A stretch of DNA of 64,000 nt, from contig NZ_SLWK01000010.1 in NCBI RefSeq assembly GCF_004345615.1, forward strand, positions 62,001 to 126,000. Reading direction: 5' to 3'. Position numbers and translations under genes: made by a program. The notes below the pieces were generated by a model that saw nothing but the letters and a program-made list of their open reading frames with translations, searched no databases and had not been told where the DNA came from. The DNA is from Natronoflexus pectinivorans. GTDB taxonomy: Bacteria; Bacteroidota; Bacteroidia; Bacteroidales; Marinilabiliaceae. Shown in pieces: positions 28,637-37,754 of this stretch; the stretch's first letter is position 1, and each line of letters opens with the position of its first letter.

Positions 28637-29278
28637 TCATTCTCCATTCTTCTGGTAATAAAGGCATAAATGCTTCAATCCGCATTCATTGCATTTTGGC
28701 TTTCGGGCCAGACATACATAGCGTCCATGAAGGATAAGCCAATGATGAGCAACGGCAAGCAGTTCTTCGGGGATATATTTTACCAATTGTTTTTCAGTCT
28801 CCAATGGCGTTTTGGCATTGCGTGTCAGCCCTAAACGTGCTGACACTCTAAAAACATGAGTATCTACAGCCAGTGCTGGTTTGTCATACACAACAGATGC
28901 AATCACATTGGCGGTTTTCCTACCCACACCGGGAAGTTTCTGTAAATCATTCACCTCCGAGGGTACTACACTGTTAAATTCCCCAACAAGTTTTTGAGCC
29001 ATTCCAACCAGACTTTTGCTTTTATTATTGGGATAGCTACACGATTTTATATATTCAAAAACCTCTGAAATTTCTGCACTTGCTAACACTTCTGCTGTTG
29101 GAAAACGCTCAAAAAACGGAGGTGTAATCTGATTAACCCTTTTATCTGTGCATTGCGCCGATAAAATGACTGCTACAAGCAGTTCATAAGGATTGGAATA
29201 ATGAAGTTCCGTTTCTGCAACAGGCATTTTCTCTTTAAACCACTCAATAATCAACTTAAAACGTTCGCTTATTCTCAT
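28637..29278 (-). CDS. nth: endonuclease III
   Basis: The 213-residue DNA glycosylase/AP lyase is standard length. The helix-hairpin-helix KLPGVGRKTANVIASV carries the catalytic Lys, the catalytic Asp is in AVDTHVFRVSARLGL, and the C-terminal [4Fe-4S] loop has four Cys in CLARKPKCNECGLKHLC. It removes oxidised pyrimidines in base-excision repair. The zupT-like gene lies 48 bases upstream on the same strand. Confidence 0.96.
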   Translation of the reverse strand: MRISERFKLIIEWFKEKMPVAETELHYSNPYELLVAVILSAQCTDKRVNQITPPFFERFPTAEVLASAEISEVFEYIKSCSYPNNKSKSLVGMAQKLVGEFNSVVPSEVNDLQKLPGVGRKTANVIASVVYDKPALAVDTHVFRVSARLGLTRNAKTPLETEKQLVKYIPEELLAVAHHWLILHGRYVCLARKPKCNECGLKHLCLYYQKNGE

Positions 29279-29326
29279 CCATTAAAAATTTACAATAAAC
29301 CTTAGCTATGCACTCTATGGTTCAGA

Positions 29327-30145
29327 TCAAATAAACAATAAAAGACTTAACGCCATCACCAACATCCCTCCAAACAAACCATATACAGGAAGGTGATGCT
29401 CTCCATACTCTCTTGCAGCCGGTAGAAGTTCGTCAAAACTTATGAAAACCATAATTCCTGCAACTGATGCAAAAATGATCCCGAACAGCATTGGCCCCAT
29501 AAAAGGCATCAGTAACAAAAAGCCGATCAAGGCACCAACCGGCTCAGCCAGACCTGATAAAAAACTGTACTTAAAAGCTTTTCGACGACTTCCTGTCGCA
29601 TAAAATATAGGTACTGAAATGGCAATTCCTTCAGGAATATTATGAATAGCTATGGCAAATGCAATGGCAATCCCCAGGTTTGGATCATGCAGAGCTGCGG
29701 TAAATGTGGCAAGCCCCTCTGGAAGATTGTGTATTGCGATGGCTAACCCGGTCATAAGTCCCATACGCATCAATTTCTTCTCCTTCTTTTTTTGAGCACG
29801 CTGCTCTTCGGTCATATTCTCAATCAGATTTACCTCATGGGGGTTCTCCTTTTGCGGAATAAACTTATCTATTAATGCAATCAGCAACATCCCTCCAAAA
29901 AAAGAAGCAACGGTGATCCAAGTACCGGGTTTTTCACCCAGATGACCAATCAACTCCTCCTTAGCCTTGAAAAAGATCTCAACAAATGAAACATATATCA
30001 TTACGCCGGCCGAAAAACCAAGTGCCACTGATAAGAACTTTGTGTTCGTTCGTTTTGCAAAAAAAGCCATAGCGCTACCAATTCCGGTTGACAGACCGGC
30101 AAATAATGTCAAAGCAAATGCAAACAAAATAGCTTGTGTATCCAT
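29327..30145 (-). CDS. zupT: ZIP-family metal (zinc) transporter
   Basis: The 272-residue membrane protein has eight predicted helices. It contains the two ZIP metal-site motifs, [16 protein letters not shown] and [16 protein letters not shown], in helices 4 and 5. A cytoplasmic loop between helices 3 and 4 is charged and Met-poor ([16 protein letters not shown]). It imports Zn2+, with possible uptake of Fe2+, Mn2+ or Co2+ as in E. coli ZupT. It is divergent from the alkaline phosphatase gene, which is itself a zinc enzyme; this may be coincidence. A TATATTTG -7-like word lies just upstream, but without a -33 partner. Confidence 0.92.
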   Translation of the reverse strand: MDTQAILFAFALTLFAGLSTGIGSAMAFFAKRTNTKFLSVALGFSAGVMIYVSFVEIFFKAKEELIGHLGEKPGTWITVASFFGGMLLIALIDKFIPQKENPHEVNLIENMTEEQRAQKKKEKKLMRMGLMTGLAIAIHNLPEGLATFTAALHDPNLGIAIAFAIAIHNIPEGIAISVPIFYATGSRRKAFKYSFLSGLAEPVGALIGFLLLMPFMGPMLFGIIFASVAGIMVFISFDELLPAAREYGEHHLPVYGLFGGMLVMALSLLLFI

Positions 30146-30286
30146 TCTCAGATTATAATTAAACTTTCAGAATACAAATATAAAAACATATCCTTCACCA
30201 CTCTTATCATGGAAATTTTTATTGAAAAATCTGTTATTTAACCCTTAATTAACGAACAATTAATGCCCTACCATGGTTAAAATGAT

Positions 30287-30294
30287 TACTTTTG
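30287..30294 (+). promoter_or_regulatory. candidate -7 promoter element for the alkaline phosphatase gene
   Basis: TACTTTTG matches TAnnTTTG and lies 30 bases before the ATG. No TTG is found 19-21 bases upstream, so this is a partial match. Confidence 0.35.
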
Positions 30295-30324
30295 ATCTAA
30301 TAAAACCTTTTAAAATAAACCAGC

Positions 30325-31449
30325 ATGAACAAGTTATCAGTTCTATTTTACCTTTTAGTTGCCATTTCATTCAATATCTATGCAGAAGAAGATAAGGCAA
30401 CCTACATCAACGAAAACCGTTACGAAGTAAAAGAAATTAAGCCGGTTCAATTCAGTGAAACACCCAAAAACATCATATTGTTTATTGGCGACGGTATGGG
30501 TATCTCCCATTTGACAGCAGCATACACAGCCAACGGAGGAAATCTATACATGCAATACCTTCGCCACATTGGCTTAATCACCACTCACAGTGCCAATAAT
30601 TATGTTACCGATTCGGCAGCAGGTGGTTCAGCCATTGCCACCGGACAAAAAGTTACCGATGGAACCGTAGCTCTTGATCAGGACGGGATAGCCATCCCAA
30701 CCATTCTCCAAATCAGTGATCAGCACGGGAAAGCAACGGGTTTGGTGGCAACTTCGTCTATTACCCATGCCACCCCTGCATCTTTTATTGCACATCAACC
30801 TTCAAGAAACATGAAGGAGGAGATTGCTGAAGATTTTCTGAAAACCGATATTGATATATTTATTGGTGGCGGACTGCAACATTTTACTCAGCGCGAAGAT
30901 GGACGTGACCTTACTGAAGACCTAAAAGAAAAAGGATATTCGGTTTTTACTTGTCTGGATGAAGCAACAGAATTGACATCCGGCCCGGCTGCAATTTTTA
31001 CTGCTCCGCGCCACAACAGCATCTATCATGAAAGAGGCGATATGCTCCCCAGAGCCACAAAAAAAGCCATTCAGGTGCTGAGTCAGAATGAAAATGGGTT
31101 CTTCATGATGATTGAAGGCTCTCAAATTGATTGGGGTGGCCATAACAATGATACCGGATACATCATTGGTGAAATGCTTGACATGGATAGAGCTGTTGGT
31201 GTTGCGTTAGAGTTTGCAGCTAAAAATGGCGAAACGTTGGTAATTGTCACTTCCGACCATGAAACAGGCGGCATGGCTCTGCACGGCGGAGATTATGAAA
31301 AGGGATCTGTTACTGCAGGTTATACAAGCGGTAATCACACAGGCAGCATGGTGCCGGTAATGGCTTTTGGCCCCGGTGCTGAGGAGTTTATTGGAATTTA
31401 TGACAACACTGACCTGTTTTATAAAATGATTAACCTTTTTGGATTCTAA
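30325..31449 (+). CDS. phoA: alkaline phosphatase
   Basis: The 374-residue protein has a signal peptide (MNKLSVLFYLLVAISFNIYA). The alkaline phosphatase superfamily core is complete: metal site IILFIGDGMG, phosphorylated Ser in VTDSAAGGSAIATG, Asp/His pairs in IEGSQIDWGGHNNDTG, SDHETGGMALHGG and SGNHTGSMVPV. It hydrolyses phosphate monoesters in the periplasm. At this length it lacks large insertions and resembles the compact marine or PhoA-like group. No pho-box-like tandem repeats are obvious upstream. A strong terminator follows. Confidence 0.93.
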   Translation: MNKLSVLFYLLVAISFNIYAEEDKATYINENRYEVKEIKPVQFSETPKNIILFIGDGMGISHLTAAYTANGGNLYMQYLRHIGLITTHSANNYVTDSAAGGSAIATGQKVTDGTVALDQDGIAIPTILQISDQHGKATGLVATSSITHATPASFIAHQPSRNMKEEIAEDFLKTDIDIFIGGGLQHFTQREDGRDLTEDLKEKGYSVFTCLDEATELTSGPAAIFTAPRHNSIYHERGDMLPRATKKAIQVLSQNENGFFMMIEGSQIDWGGHNNDTGYIIGEMLDMDRAVGVALEFAAKNGETLVIVTSDHETGGMALHGGDYEKGSVTAGYTSGNHTGSMVPVMAFGPGAEEFIGIYDNTDLFYKMINLFGF

Positions 31450-31508
31450 TAAACCTATGCCTTCTGAGAGTAATATAGTTTATCACTAAAATATAAAGTA
31501 AGACAGAG

Positions 31509-31545
31509 AGAGAGTTATAGCATATCGCTATAACTCTCTTTTTGT
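31509..31545 (+). terminator. rho-independent terminator after alkaline phosphatase
   Basis: A perfect 13-bp stem (31509-31521 with 31527-31539) has a 5-base loop and is followed by TTTTTG. Confidence 0.88.
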
Positions 31546-31683
31546 TTTGTGCAAAAATTTAGTGATCGTTGTGATTAAATACTTTAAAGAGCTAATGATT
31601 CAACCGGTTATTTGTGGTTACATTAGAAACAAGTCGTCTCTTTCCCAGACTATGTCTGCTTTTTAATGATAATCATATGTATT

Positions 31684-31820
31684 AGATTTATCACTTCGCT
31701 CGAAATGACAGGCTGTTACGTTGTATGAAAAGAGGGGGTAATGGCGGCTTCGCCTCCATCACCCCCTCTCTCGTCTTGCCCTCCTGAAAGTTTTGTCATT
31801 TCGAGCAGAACGAAAAATCT
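31684..31820. repeat. nested inverted repeat in a 476-bp gene-free spacer
   Basis: An outer pair of 27-base arms (31684-31710 and 31794-31820) matches at 22 of 27 positions and contains TCGAAATGACA / TGTCATTTCGA. An inner hairpin (31732-31748 with 31752-31768) matches at 15 of 17 and has a GGCTTCGCC-like tip. Such units are typical of intergenic REP-like sequences in Bacteroidota. The rest of 31546-31925 holds nothing I can name. Confidence 0.7.
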
Positions 31821-31925
31821 ATGTCAAATTAGTCGGTCTGCAGTGATTTAAAATATTAACCATTTCACCAAACAAAATGAATAGCAGTTTGAAATCAACC
31901 ACCTGAATGGATCAAAATACCATTT

Positions 31926-33998
31926 TTAATTTTCAATTTCATCCTCTGTTGAAAAAGAAGGCGCCGGCAGCATATCACCATTAAACAGCGATGCTTTGGC
32001 TCCATTTCTATATCCATACCTTACATTTACAGGCTCACTCACCTGTGACGACTCAACAACCAACAGATTGTTTTTAATGGCAACAGTAGCCGGATAAAAA
32101 ACACCATCAACACCCGAAACCTCAAACTGACCACAATTCTCCTCAGATAGGAACAAGCCATTTTCAGCATGGCTGAGTTCCAGTTCAATTTTTCCGTTCA
32201 CAACGGAAAAATTAGCAGGTTCGGGTCCGGTTAACGGTATATTTTTTCCATAATTCTTAACTAAAGCCCATCGTGCCAACCGTTCACCTACATCCTTTTT
32301 ATTACCTGGATGGATAGATTCCAAATCACCAATATCCAATGTTGAAATCATCCCGGTATGAGGAATAAATTGCATACGTCTCTGAGCTTCTCGCAAGTTG
32401 GCTGATGCGACGCCATCAACATCATTATAATGCCATGGAGCCAACTGCACATAATAGAAGGAAAGCTCATCATTTTTAAAATGATTTCTCCAATCAGTTA
32501 TCAACATGGATTTTAAACGCATATACTGATTCGCCCTTCCTACGTTGGTTTCTCCCTGATACCAAATAACTCCTTTTAAACCATAGGGAACCAGCGGTGC
32601 AATCATGGCATTATATAAAACAGTGGGGGTATGAGAATTTAAAACCAAGGTTCTCTCCGGACGATTTGCTAATACATCTTTCGCAGGATCAAAAAGATAC
32701 AGACTCAGACCCTGAATCTCCCCTACCAGTTTATAATTCCACTCCCCTGCCAGACTTATGGCCCTCTCAATCTCTCCTTCAGGGAAGAGTTTCAACTGCT
32801 CCTCTTTTCCGTAGATTCCGCCGCCGCCCTGTGTATCAATAACGCGCACAGCAATGAGAAAATCCCGATCGGTGACATATTCAGATGGAACATTATAAAT
32901 GCGTTCAACCTGATACAGACCATCTTCTTCCATTCCTCCTACCCTGTTTCCATTAACCCAGGTAACATCCCGATCGTCAATTGGCCCCAGGCTTAGTACC
33001 AGATTTTTTCCTATCCACGATTCAGGAATCTCAATCTTCTTTCTAAACCAGATGACTCCGTCAAAATCTCCGATCTCCGTATCTTCAATCAAAGCAGGCA
33101 AATTTATGGCAGACCAATCACTCAAATCGGTATCAGGAGATGATCCATAATCATCATATAAATCAATACCTACTAATGGATCCAAATTGCCGGTCATCGC
33201 AATACTTTTCTCAGGGAAACCTTGCAACCACATGTTATACTCCTGTTCCTCCTCTTTTGCCTGCTGCAACATTTCCACACGTTCAGTAAAGTCTCTGTCA
33301 ACGCGCAATGTTTTACCACTTATCCATGATTCAGCAGGCGTACCTCCCCAACTGCTGTGTATGATTCCTACCGGCACTCCTGTTTCGGCATGAACTTTTC
33401 GTGCAAAAAAGTAAGCCGTGGCACTGAACCCACCAGCCGTTTCGGGCGAGGAGACCATCCACTCACCTTCAACATCATTTAATATGGTTGAACTCACATT
33501 TCTTGCCACCGTAAACATTCTGATTCCTGGATAATCAGATGTGGCAATTGCCTCATCAGATCCATAGATTGGCTCCAGTGGAGGCCAGCCTCGCAAAGGC
33601 ATCTCCATATTTGATTGTCCGGAAGCCAACCAAACCTCTCCCAACAACACGTTTTCAATACGTATTTTCGTTTCTCCGGCCTCAACATCAATAAAATAAG
33701 GACCTCCCGCTTCGACTGTAGGCAATTCAACCATCCATTTACCATCCTCTCCCGCCTTGGCCTTTGAGACAGCTCCCCATTGAGAGCTAACAGTAATTTC
33801 AGTTCCACTTTTTGCGTATCCCCAAATGGCAGCATCAATATTTTGCTGCAGCACCATGTTGTTAGAAAAAACAGACGGAAGTTTCAGTTCTGAATCGGTT
33901 TTGCAAGAATACATAACAAACAATGAAAAAATCAGGACAAAAGTCCGACGAAGTAATCTGAAATGATTCATTCGATTTTTTAATGATATTTTTCTCAT
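31926..33998 (-). CDS. sialate O-acetylesterase family lipoprotein
   Basis: The 690-residue protein has a lipoprotein signal ending in LFVMYSC; translation may start at the internal ATG at 33971, which gives a more usual signal length. The SGNH-type SASA domain is in two parts, with LASGQSNMEMPL (nucleophile Ser, about residue 130) and GVIWYQGETNVGR plus a late His in DLESIHPGNKKDVGERLA. A jelly-roll/beta-galactosidase-like insert (about residues 290-420, WFRKKIEIPESW) sits between them. It removes acetyl esters from sialic acids or plant xylans and pectins, in the periplasm or at the surface. No sialic-acid catabolic genes are nearby. Confidence 0.88.
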   Translation of the reverse strand: MRKISLKNRMNHFRLLRRTFVLIFSLFVMYSCKTDSELKLPSVFSNNMVLQQNIDAAIWGYAKSGTEITVSSQWGAVSKAKAGEDGKWMVELPTVEAGGPYFIDVEAGETKIRIENVLLGEVWLASGQSNMEMPLRGWPPLEPIYGSDEAIATSDYPGIRMFTVARNVSSTILNDVEGEWMVSSPETAGGFSATAYFFARKVHAETGVPVGIIHSSWGGTPAESWISGKTLRVDRDFTERVEMLQQAKEEEQEYNMWLQGFPEKSIAMTGNLDPLVGIDLYDDYGSSPDTDLSDWSAINLPALIEDTEIGDFDGVIWFRKKIEIPESWIGKNLVLSLGPIDDRDVTWVNGNRVGGMEEDGLYQVERIYNVPSEYVTDRDFLIAVRVIDTQGGGGIYGKEEQLKLFPEGEIERAISLAGEWNYKLVGEIQGLSLYLFDPAKDVLANRPERTLVLNSHTPTVLYNAMIAPLVPYGLKGVIWYQGETNVGRANQYMRLKSMLITDWRNHFKNDELSFYYVQLAPWHYNDVDGVASANLREAQRRMQFIPHTGMISTLDIGDLESIHPGNKKDVGERLARWALVKNYGKNIPLTGPEPANFSVVNGKIELELSHAENGLFLSEENCGQFEVSGVDGVFYPATVAIKNNLLVVESSQVSEPVNVRYGYRNGAKASLFNGDMLPAPSFSTEDEIEN

Positions 33999-34265
33999 GA
34001 GGTGTAGTTAATTAATAATGCAGGTTAAATACAAAAAATATGATTATCAATCATGAAATGCGGTCACAGTTTTTCAATTCTCATATTTAACCACTTTCGT
34101 GGTTAAATATTCGCAACATCACAAAGAATCAAAATCTATCCCAATTCATGTGTTTCATCAACCAGATAAAGCCATTCGTAAACTTTCGACAAGAATTAGT
34201 TGTTTTGTAGAAACAATATTTTGTAAATTTAAGCATCAATTCTAATAAAACAACCTAATTCCTTT

Positions 34266-35864
34266 ATGATACGAAAAATTATAGTCATCATCCTGCTTCT
34301 TTCAGCAGGCTATATTCAATTAGACGGACAAAGCCGTACCATACGCCAGGCACGCAACCATATTGATGCGGAACGTTATCTCGACGCCATTGAACTGCTT
34401 CAGCCTCTTTTTAGAGGCGAAAGTGTACCAGACGAGGTATACCTGGTGGCAGGCATAGCCTATTTAAATGTCCCCGGAGGAGCCGAAACCGCCATGGAAT
34501 TGCTTACAACTGCTAAACAGAATTCTCCATTCGAGCGCAGGTCTTCGCAGCAAGCCATTGAGTCAAGATTTTATCTCGGCCAGGCTTATCACTTGCTGTA
34601 TCGGTTTGATGATGCTATAAAGATTTATGATTATTTGCTTGAAAACGTCCGTTCCTCACAAAGTGAAATCATTGATGCCATAAATAGGGAACGAAATTAT
34701 AGTATAAACGCCATCGAGTTGATCAAAAATCCTGTAAATTTTGACATAACCACACTTGGTCGTGCCATCAACACACCTTTTGACGAACACAGTCCGGTGG
34801 TATCGCTTGATGAATCTTCTATTTTTTTCACTTCTAACCGTCCCCAACAGGATATGGAAGATCAGGATGGCAGATATTTTGAAGGAATTTACGTCTCCTA
34901 TTGGAGAAATGGAGCCTGGACATCTGCTGAAAGACTCGAATTACCCGGCCTCTATTTTGGAAACAGAGCCACGGCAAGTTTAAGTGCCGACGGACAAACA
35001 CTGATCTTTTTCCAAAACGACGGAATGATTGGAAATCTCTACCAAACCAGGTTTCGTTTTGGAGAGTGGGGAGAACCAGAACCATTCCCTTTACCCATAA
35101 ACAGTCAGTTTAATGAGACACATGCCAGTTTATCCCCCGATGGAAACACCATCTATTTTGTAAGCGACCGCCCCGGAGGCTTTGGTGGAAAAGACATATA
35201 CATATCACACCGTTTGCCTGATGGAAACTGGGGCGAACCAATTAATGCAGGACCAAACGTCAACACTCCCTATGATGAAGAGAGTCCCCATATTCATGCT
35301 GATGGCCAAACACTCTATTTCTCATCAGAAGGACATAATTCCATGGGAGGGTTTGATATTTTCCGAAGCACGTTAAATGAAAAAGGGGAATGGGGCAAAG
35401 CTGAAAACCTTGGGTATCCAATCAACACACCTGACGACGATCTGTTCTACATCCCAACTCCGGACGGACAGAGAGTCTATTACTCTTCACGTCAACCCGA
35501 TGGAATGGGTGCTACCGATATTTACCTGATATCCTTTCCGGCTGACGATGAAAGATCCTTGGCAGTTTTGGCAAGCCACATCTTCACATCCGGAGACAAA
35601 CCGGCAATAGATTGTATTGTTAGAATCTATGATGTGGAAACGAATATGATACAAGGTGTTTACAGGCCAAATTCGCTATCGGGAAAATTTGTTGCAGTGC
35701 TGCCGGCGGGCAGAAGATACAGACTGGAGATAGCACTTGAAGGATTTAAAACCCATATGAACGAAGTAAACATCCCGTTACGGGATGTTTACGGAACACG
35801 GAATCGCGCATTCTATGTTCAACCCATCACGTTGCAAAAATCATCTGAAGCATCCAAAGAATGA
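34266..35864 (+). CDS. TPR/PD40-repeat periplasmic protein
   Basis: The 532-residue protein has an N-terminal signal (MIRKIIVIILLLSAGYIQLDG), then TPR-like helices (about residues 25-150). About six PD40 beta-propeller blades follow (SPDGNTIYFVSDRPGGFGGKDIYIS, HADGQTLYFSSEGHNSMGGFDI, TPDGQRVYYSSRQPDGMGATDIY). A short C-terminal carboxypeptidase-regulatory-like domain ends it. This architecture resembles the N-terminal two-thirds of Bacteroidota OmpA-family proteins such as PorE but has no OmpA peptidoglycan-binding domain. It may be a structural or adaptor protein in the envelope. Its stop overlaps the start of the GNAT gene. Confidence 0.78.
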   Translation: MIRKIIVIILLLSAGYIQLDGQSRTIRQARNHIDAERYLDAIELLQPLFRGESVPDEVYLVAGIAYLNVPGGAETAMELLTTAKQNSPFERRSSQQAIESRFYLGQAYHLLYRFDDAIKIYDYLLENVRSSQSEIIDAINRERNYSINAIELIKNPVNFDITTLGRAINTPFDEHSPVVSLDESSIFFTSNRPQQDMEDQDGRYFEGIYVSYWRNGAWTSAERLELPGLYFGNRATASLSADGQTLIFFQNDGMIGNLYQTRFRFGEWGEPEPFPLPINSQFNETHASLSPDGNTIYFVSDRPGGFGGKDIYISHRLPDGNWGEPINAGPNVNTPYDEESPHIHADGQTLYFSSEGHNSMGGFDIFRSTLNEKGEWGKAENLGYPINTPDDDLFYIPTPDGQRVYYSSRQPDGMGATDIYLISFPADDERSLAVLASHIFTSGDKPAIDCIVRIYDVETNMIQGVYRPNSLSGKFVAVLPAGRRYRLEIALEGFKTHMNEVNIPLRDVYGTRNRAFYVQPITLQKSSEASKE

Positions 35865-36388
35865 TTAAAAACGAGGAGTTGATTTTACGAGCAATAGAAC
35901 CCGAAGACATTGATATTCTCTATCAGTGGGAAAACAACATGGAAATATGGCAGGCAGGGAATACTCTTGTCCCTTTTAGTAAATATCAATTAAAAAAATA
36001 CATTGAATCCAGTTCTTTGGATCTTTACCAGACCAAGCAGCTCAGATTGATGATTGATTTGGCTGAACAAAATAGATCAACCATTGGAATGATCGACCTC
36101 TTTGATTTCGACCCCTATCATAACCGGGCGGGGGTTGGGATTATGATTCATCAAGCGTACAGAGGAAAAGGTTATGCTTCAAATGGCTTGAAACTGTTTA
36201 CTGATTATTGCTTTAATCATTTGGGAATACATCAGTTATACTGTAACATTGCCGTTACCAACCAACCCAGTATCGAACTTTTTACAAAAAACGGGTTTCA
36301 AAAAATCGGCATTAAAAAGGCGTGGATTAAAACCATGAAAGGCTGGGAAGACGAGGCGATGTTTCAGTTAATTAATGATAAAAAATAA
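35861..36388 (+). CDS. GNAT-family N-acetyltransferase
   Basis: The 175-residue protein has the acetyl-CoA motif HQAYRGKGYASNGLKL and the RimJ/SpeG-like pattern LRAIEPEDIDILYQWENN and NPSIELFTKNGFQKIG-type ending. It acetylates an amine of a small molecule, peptide or ribosomal protein; which one cannot be told. Its ATG overlaps the stop of the PD40 gene (ATGA), so the two are coupled. It abuts the convergent HsdR_N-like gene with no gap. Confidence 0.85.
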   Translation: MIKNEELILRAIEPEDIDILYQWENNMEIWQAGNTLVPFSKYQLKKYIESSSLDLYQTKQLRLMIDLAEQNRSTIGMIDLFDFDPYHNRAGVGIMIHQAYRGKGYASNGLKLFTDYCFNHLGIHQLYCNIAVTNQPSIELFTKNGFQKIGIKKAWIKTMKGWEDEAMFQLINDKK

Positions 36389-36844
36389 TCATACATTTTC
36401 AACTTCGGCAATTGGAGGCAAAGCATCAAGCACTTCAGCTTTACCGCTTTCCCGGTCGATTTTTATGCAGTAATGATTTAACCCATTGGTGATAACCAGA
36501 TAAGAAACACCCAGGCGAATGTTATATCGTGCCGCTTGCGCCAATGTATCATTGGTTAATGGCACCGTAGGTGATTTGCATTCAACAATCATCACCGGAG
36601 TTCGCTTTTTGTTGTAAACAACAACGTCAGCACGTTGTTTTAACTCATTTACCACCACCAACTTTTCCACAGCCATTAACGAAGCGCTATACTCCAGGCT
36701 TAATAAATAGTGAACAAAATGTTGCCGCACCCACTCCTCAGGTGTCAAAACCACATATTTTTTGCGAATGATATCGAAAATCCGTTGACGATTACCATCG
36801 GCAGTAATTTTGGCCTCAATGGGTGGTAGATTTAATTTTTGCAT
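36389..36844 (-). CDS. small nuclease-fold protein related to the N-terminal domain of type I restriction HsdR
   Basis: The 151-residue protein shows a PD-(D/E)xK-like core: Asp in ADVVVYNKKRTPVMIVECKSP, with the ExK in VECKSP. This corresponds to the HSDR_N_2 family. No helicase or specificity subunit is attached or nearby, so it is not a type I system. Such small orphans are common in Bacteroidota, and their role is unknown. It is single-domain and lies between the GNAT gene (end to end) and the divergent AMP nucleosidase gene. Confidence 0.78.
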   Translation of the reverse strand: MQKLNLPPIEAKITADGNRQRIFDIIRKKYVVLTPEEWVRQHFVHYLLSLEYSASLMAVEKLVVVNELKQRADVVVYNKKRTPVMIVECKSPTVPLTNDTLAQAARYNIRLGVSYLVITNGLNHYCIKIDRESGKAEVLDALPPIAEVENV

Positions 36845-36950
36845 GTTTCAAATTTCCTCAAAATTACAATAAAATCAGCAAAATCATTTATCTTAGTGTG
36901 CTCACAAAATGGGAATATTGAAAATGAGGTTTTGAAAAAAACGATAAAAA

Positions 36951-37727
36951 ATGAGAACAAAAAAAGAGATTGTTGACAATTGGCTTCCACGTTACACCGG
37001 AAGACCTCTTGATCAGTTTACCGACTATATTTTGCTGACAAACTTCTCCAATTACGTGGAACGTTTTTCTAAATGGTACAACGTACCAATTATGGGAGAA
37101 GGACATAATATGCCAAATGCCAGTGCCAATGGCATTACCATCATAAATTTTGGTATGGGAAGTCCCAACGCTGCAACCATCATGGATCTGTTGAGCGCCA
37201 TTGATCCCAAAGCAGTACTTTTTCTGGGAAAATGCGGTGGACTTAAAAATATAAACAAATTGGGAGATCTGATTCTACCCATCGCTGCCATACGCAGCGA
37301 TGGAACATCTGATGATTACCTGCCGCCAGAAGTTCCGGCACTCCCTGCATTTAGTTTGCAAAGAGCCGTTTCATCAGCCATTCGCGATAAAGGACGCGAC
37401 TACTTTACCGGCACAGTTTTTACCACCAACAAAAGAGTGTGGGAATACGATCAGCGATTTAAAAAATATCTCACCAAAACTCGTGCTTTAGCCATTGATA
37501 TGGAAACTGCCACCATTTTCACAGTAGGATTTGCAAACTCCATCCCTTCCGGAGCCTTATTGCTGGTATCTGATCAGCCGATGATCTCAACAGGAATTAA
37601 AACCGCTGAAAGCGACCAAATGGTAACGCGCGATTTTGTAGACGACCACATAAAAATTGGAGTTGAGGCACTTCAGGAAATCATCAATAACGGGAGATCG
37701 GTAAAACATCTGAAGTTTGACAGTTAA
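36951..37727 (+). CDS. amn: AMP nucleosidase
   Basis: The 258-residue protein is the short form found in Bacteroidota. It has the nucleoside phosphorylase fold with GKCGGLKNINKLGDLILP and the substrate-binding Met-Glu in ALAIDMETATIF, and ends in DFVDDHIKIGVEALQE. It splits AMP to adenine and ribose 5-phosphate, adjusting adenylate pools and adenine salvage. The longer proteobacterial form has an extra N-terminal regulatory domain that is missing here. holA follows 27 bases later. Confidence 0.9.
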   Translation: MRTKKEIVDNWLPRYTGRPLDQFTDYILLTNFSNYVERFSKWYNVPIMGEGHNMPNASANGITIINFGMGSPNAATIMDLLSAIDPKAVLFLGKCGGLKNINKLGDLILPIAAIRSDGTSDDYLPPEVPALPAFSLQRAVSSAIRDKGRDYFTGTVFTTNKRVWEYDQRFKKYLTKTRALAIDMETATIFTVGFANSIPSGALLLVSDQPMISTGIKTAESDQMVTRDFVDDHIKIGVEALQEIINNGRSVKHLKFDS

Positions 37728-37754
37728 AACGACAGACACCGCATATAACATCTT

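Noticed and set aside
30146-30240. TATATTTG as the zupT promoter
   Set aside because: The -7 word is present but no -33 TTG lies at the right distance, and such words are frequent by chance in A/T-rich DNA.
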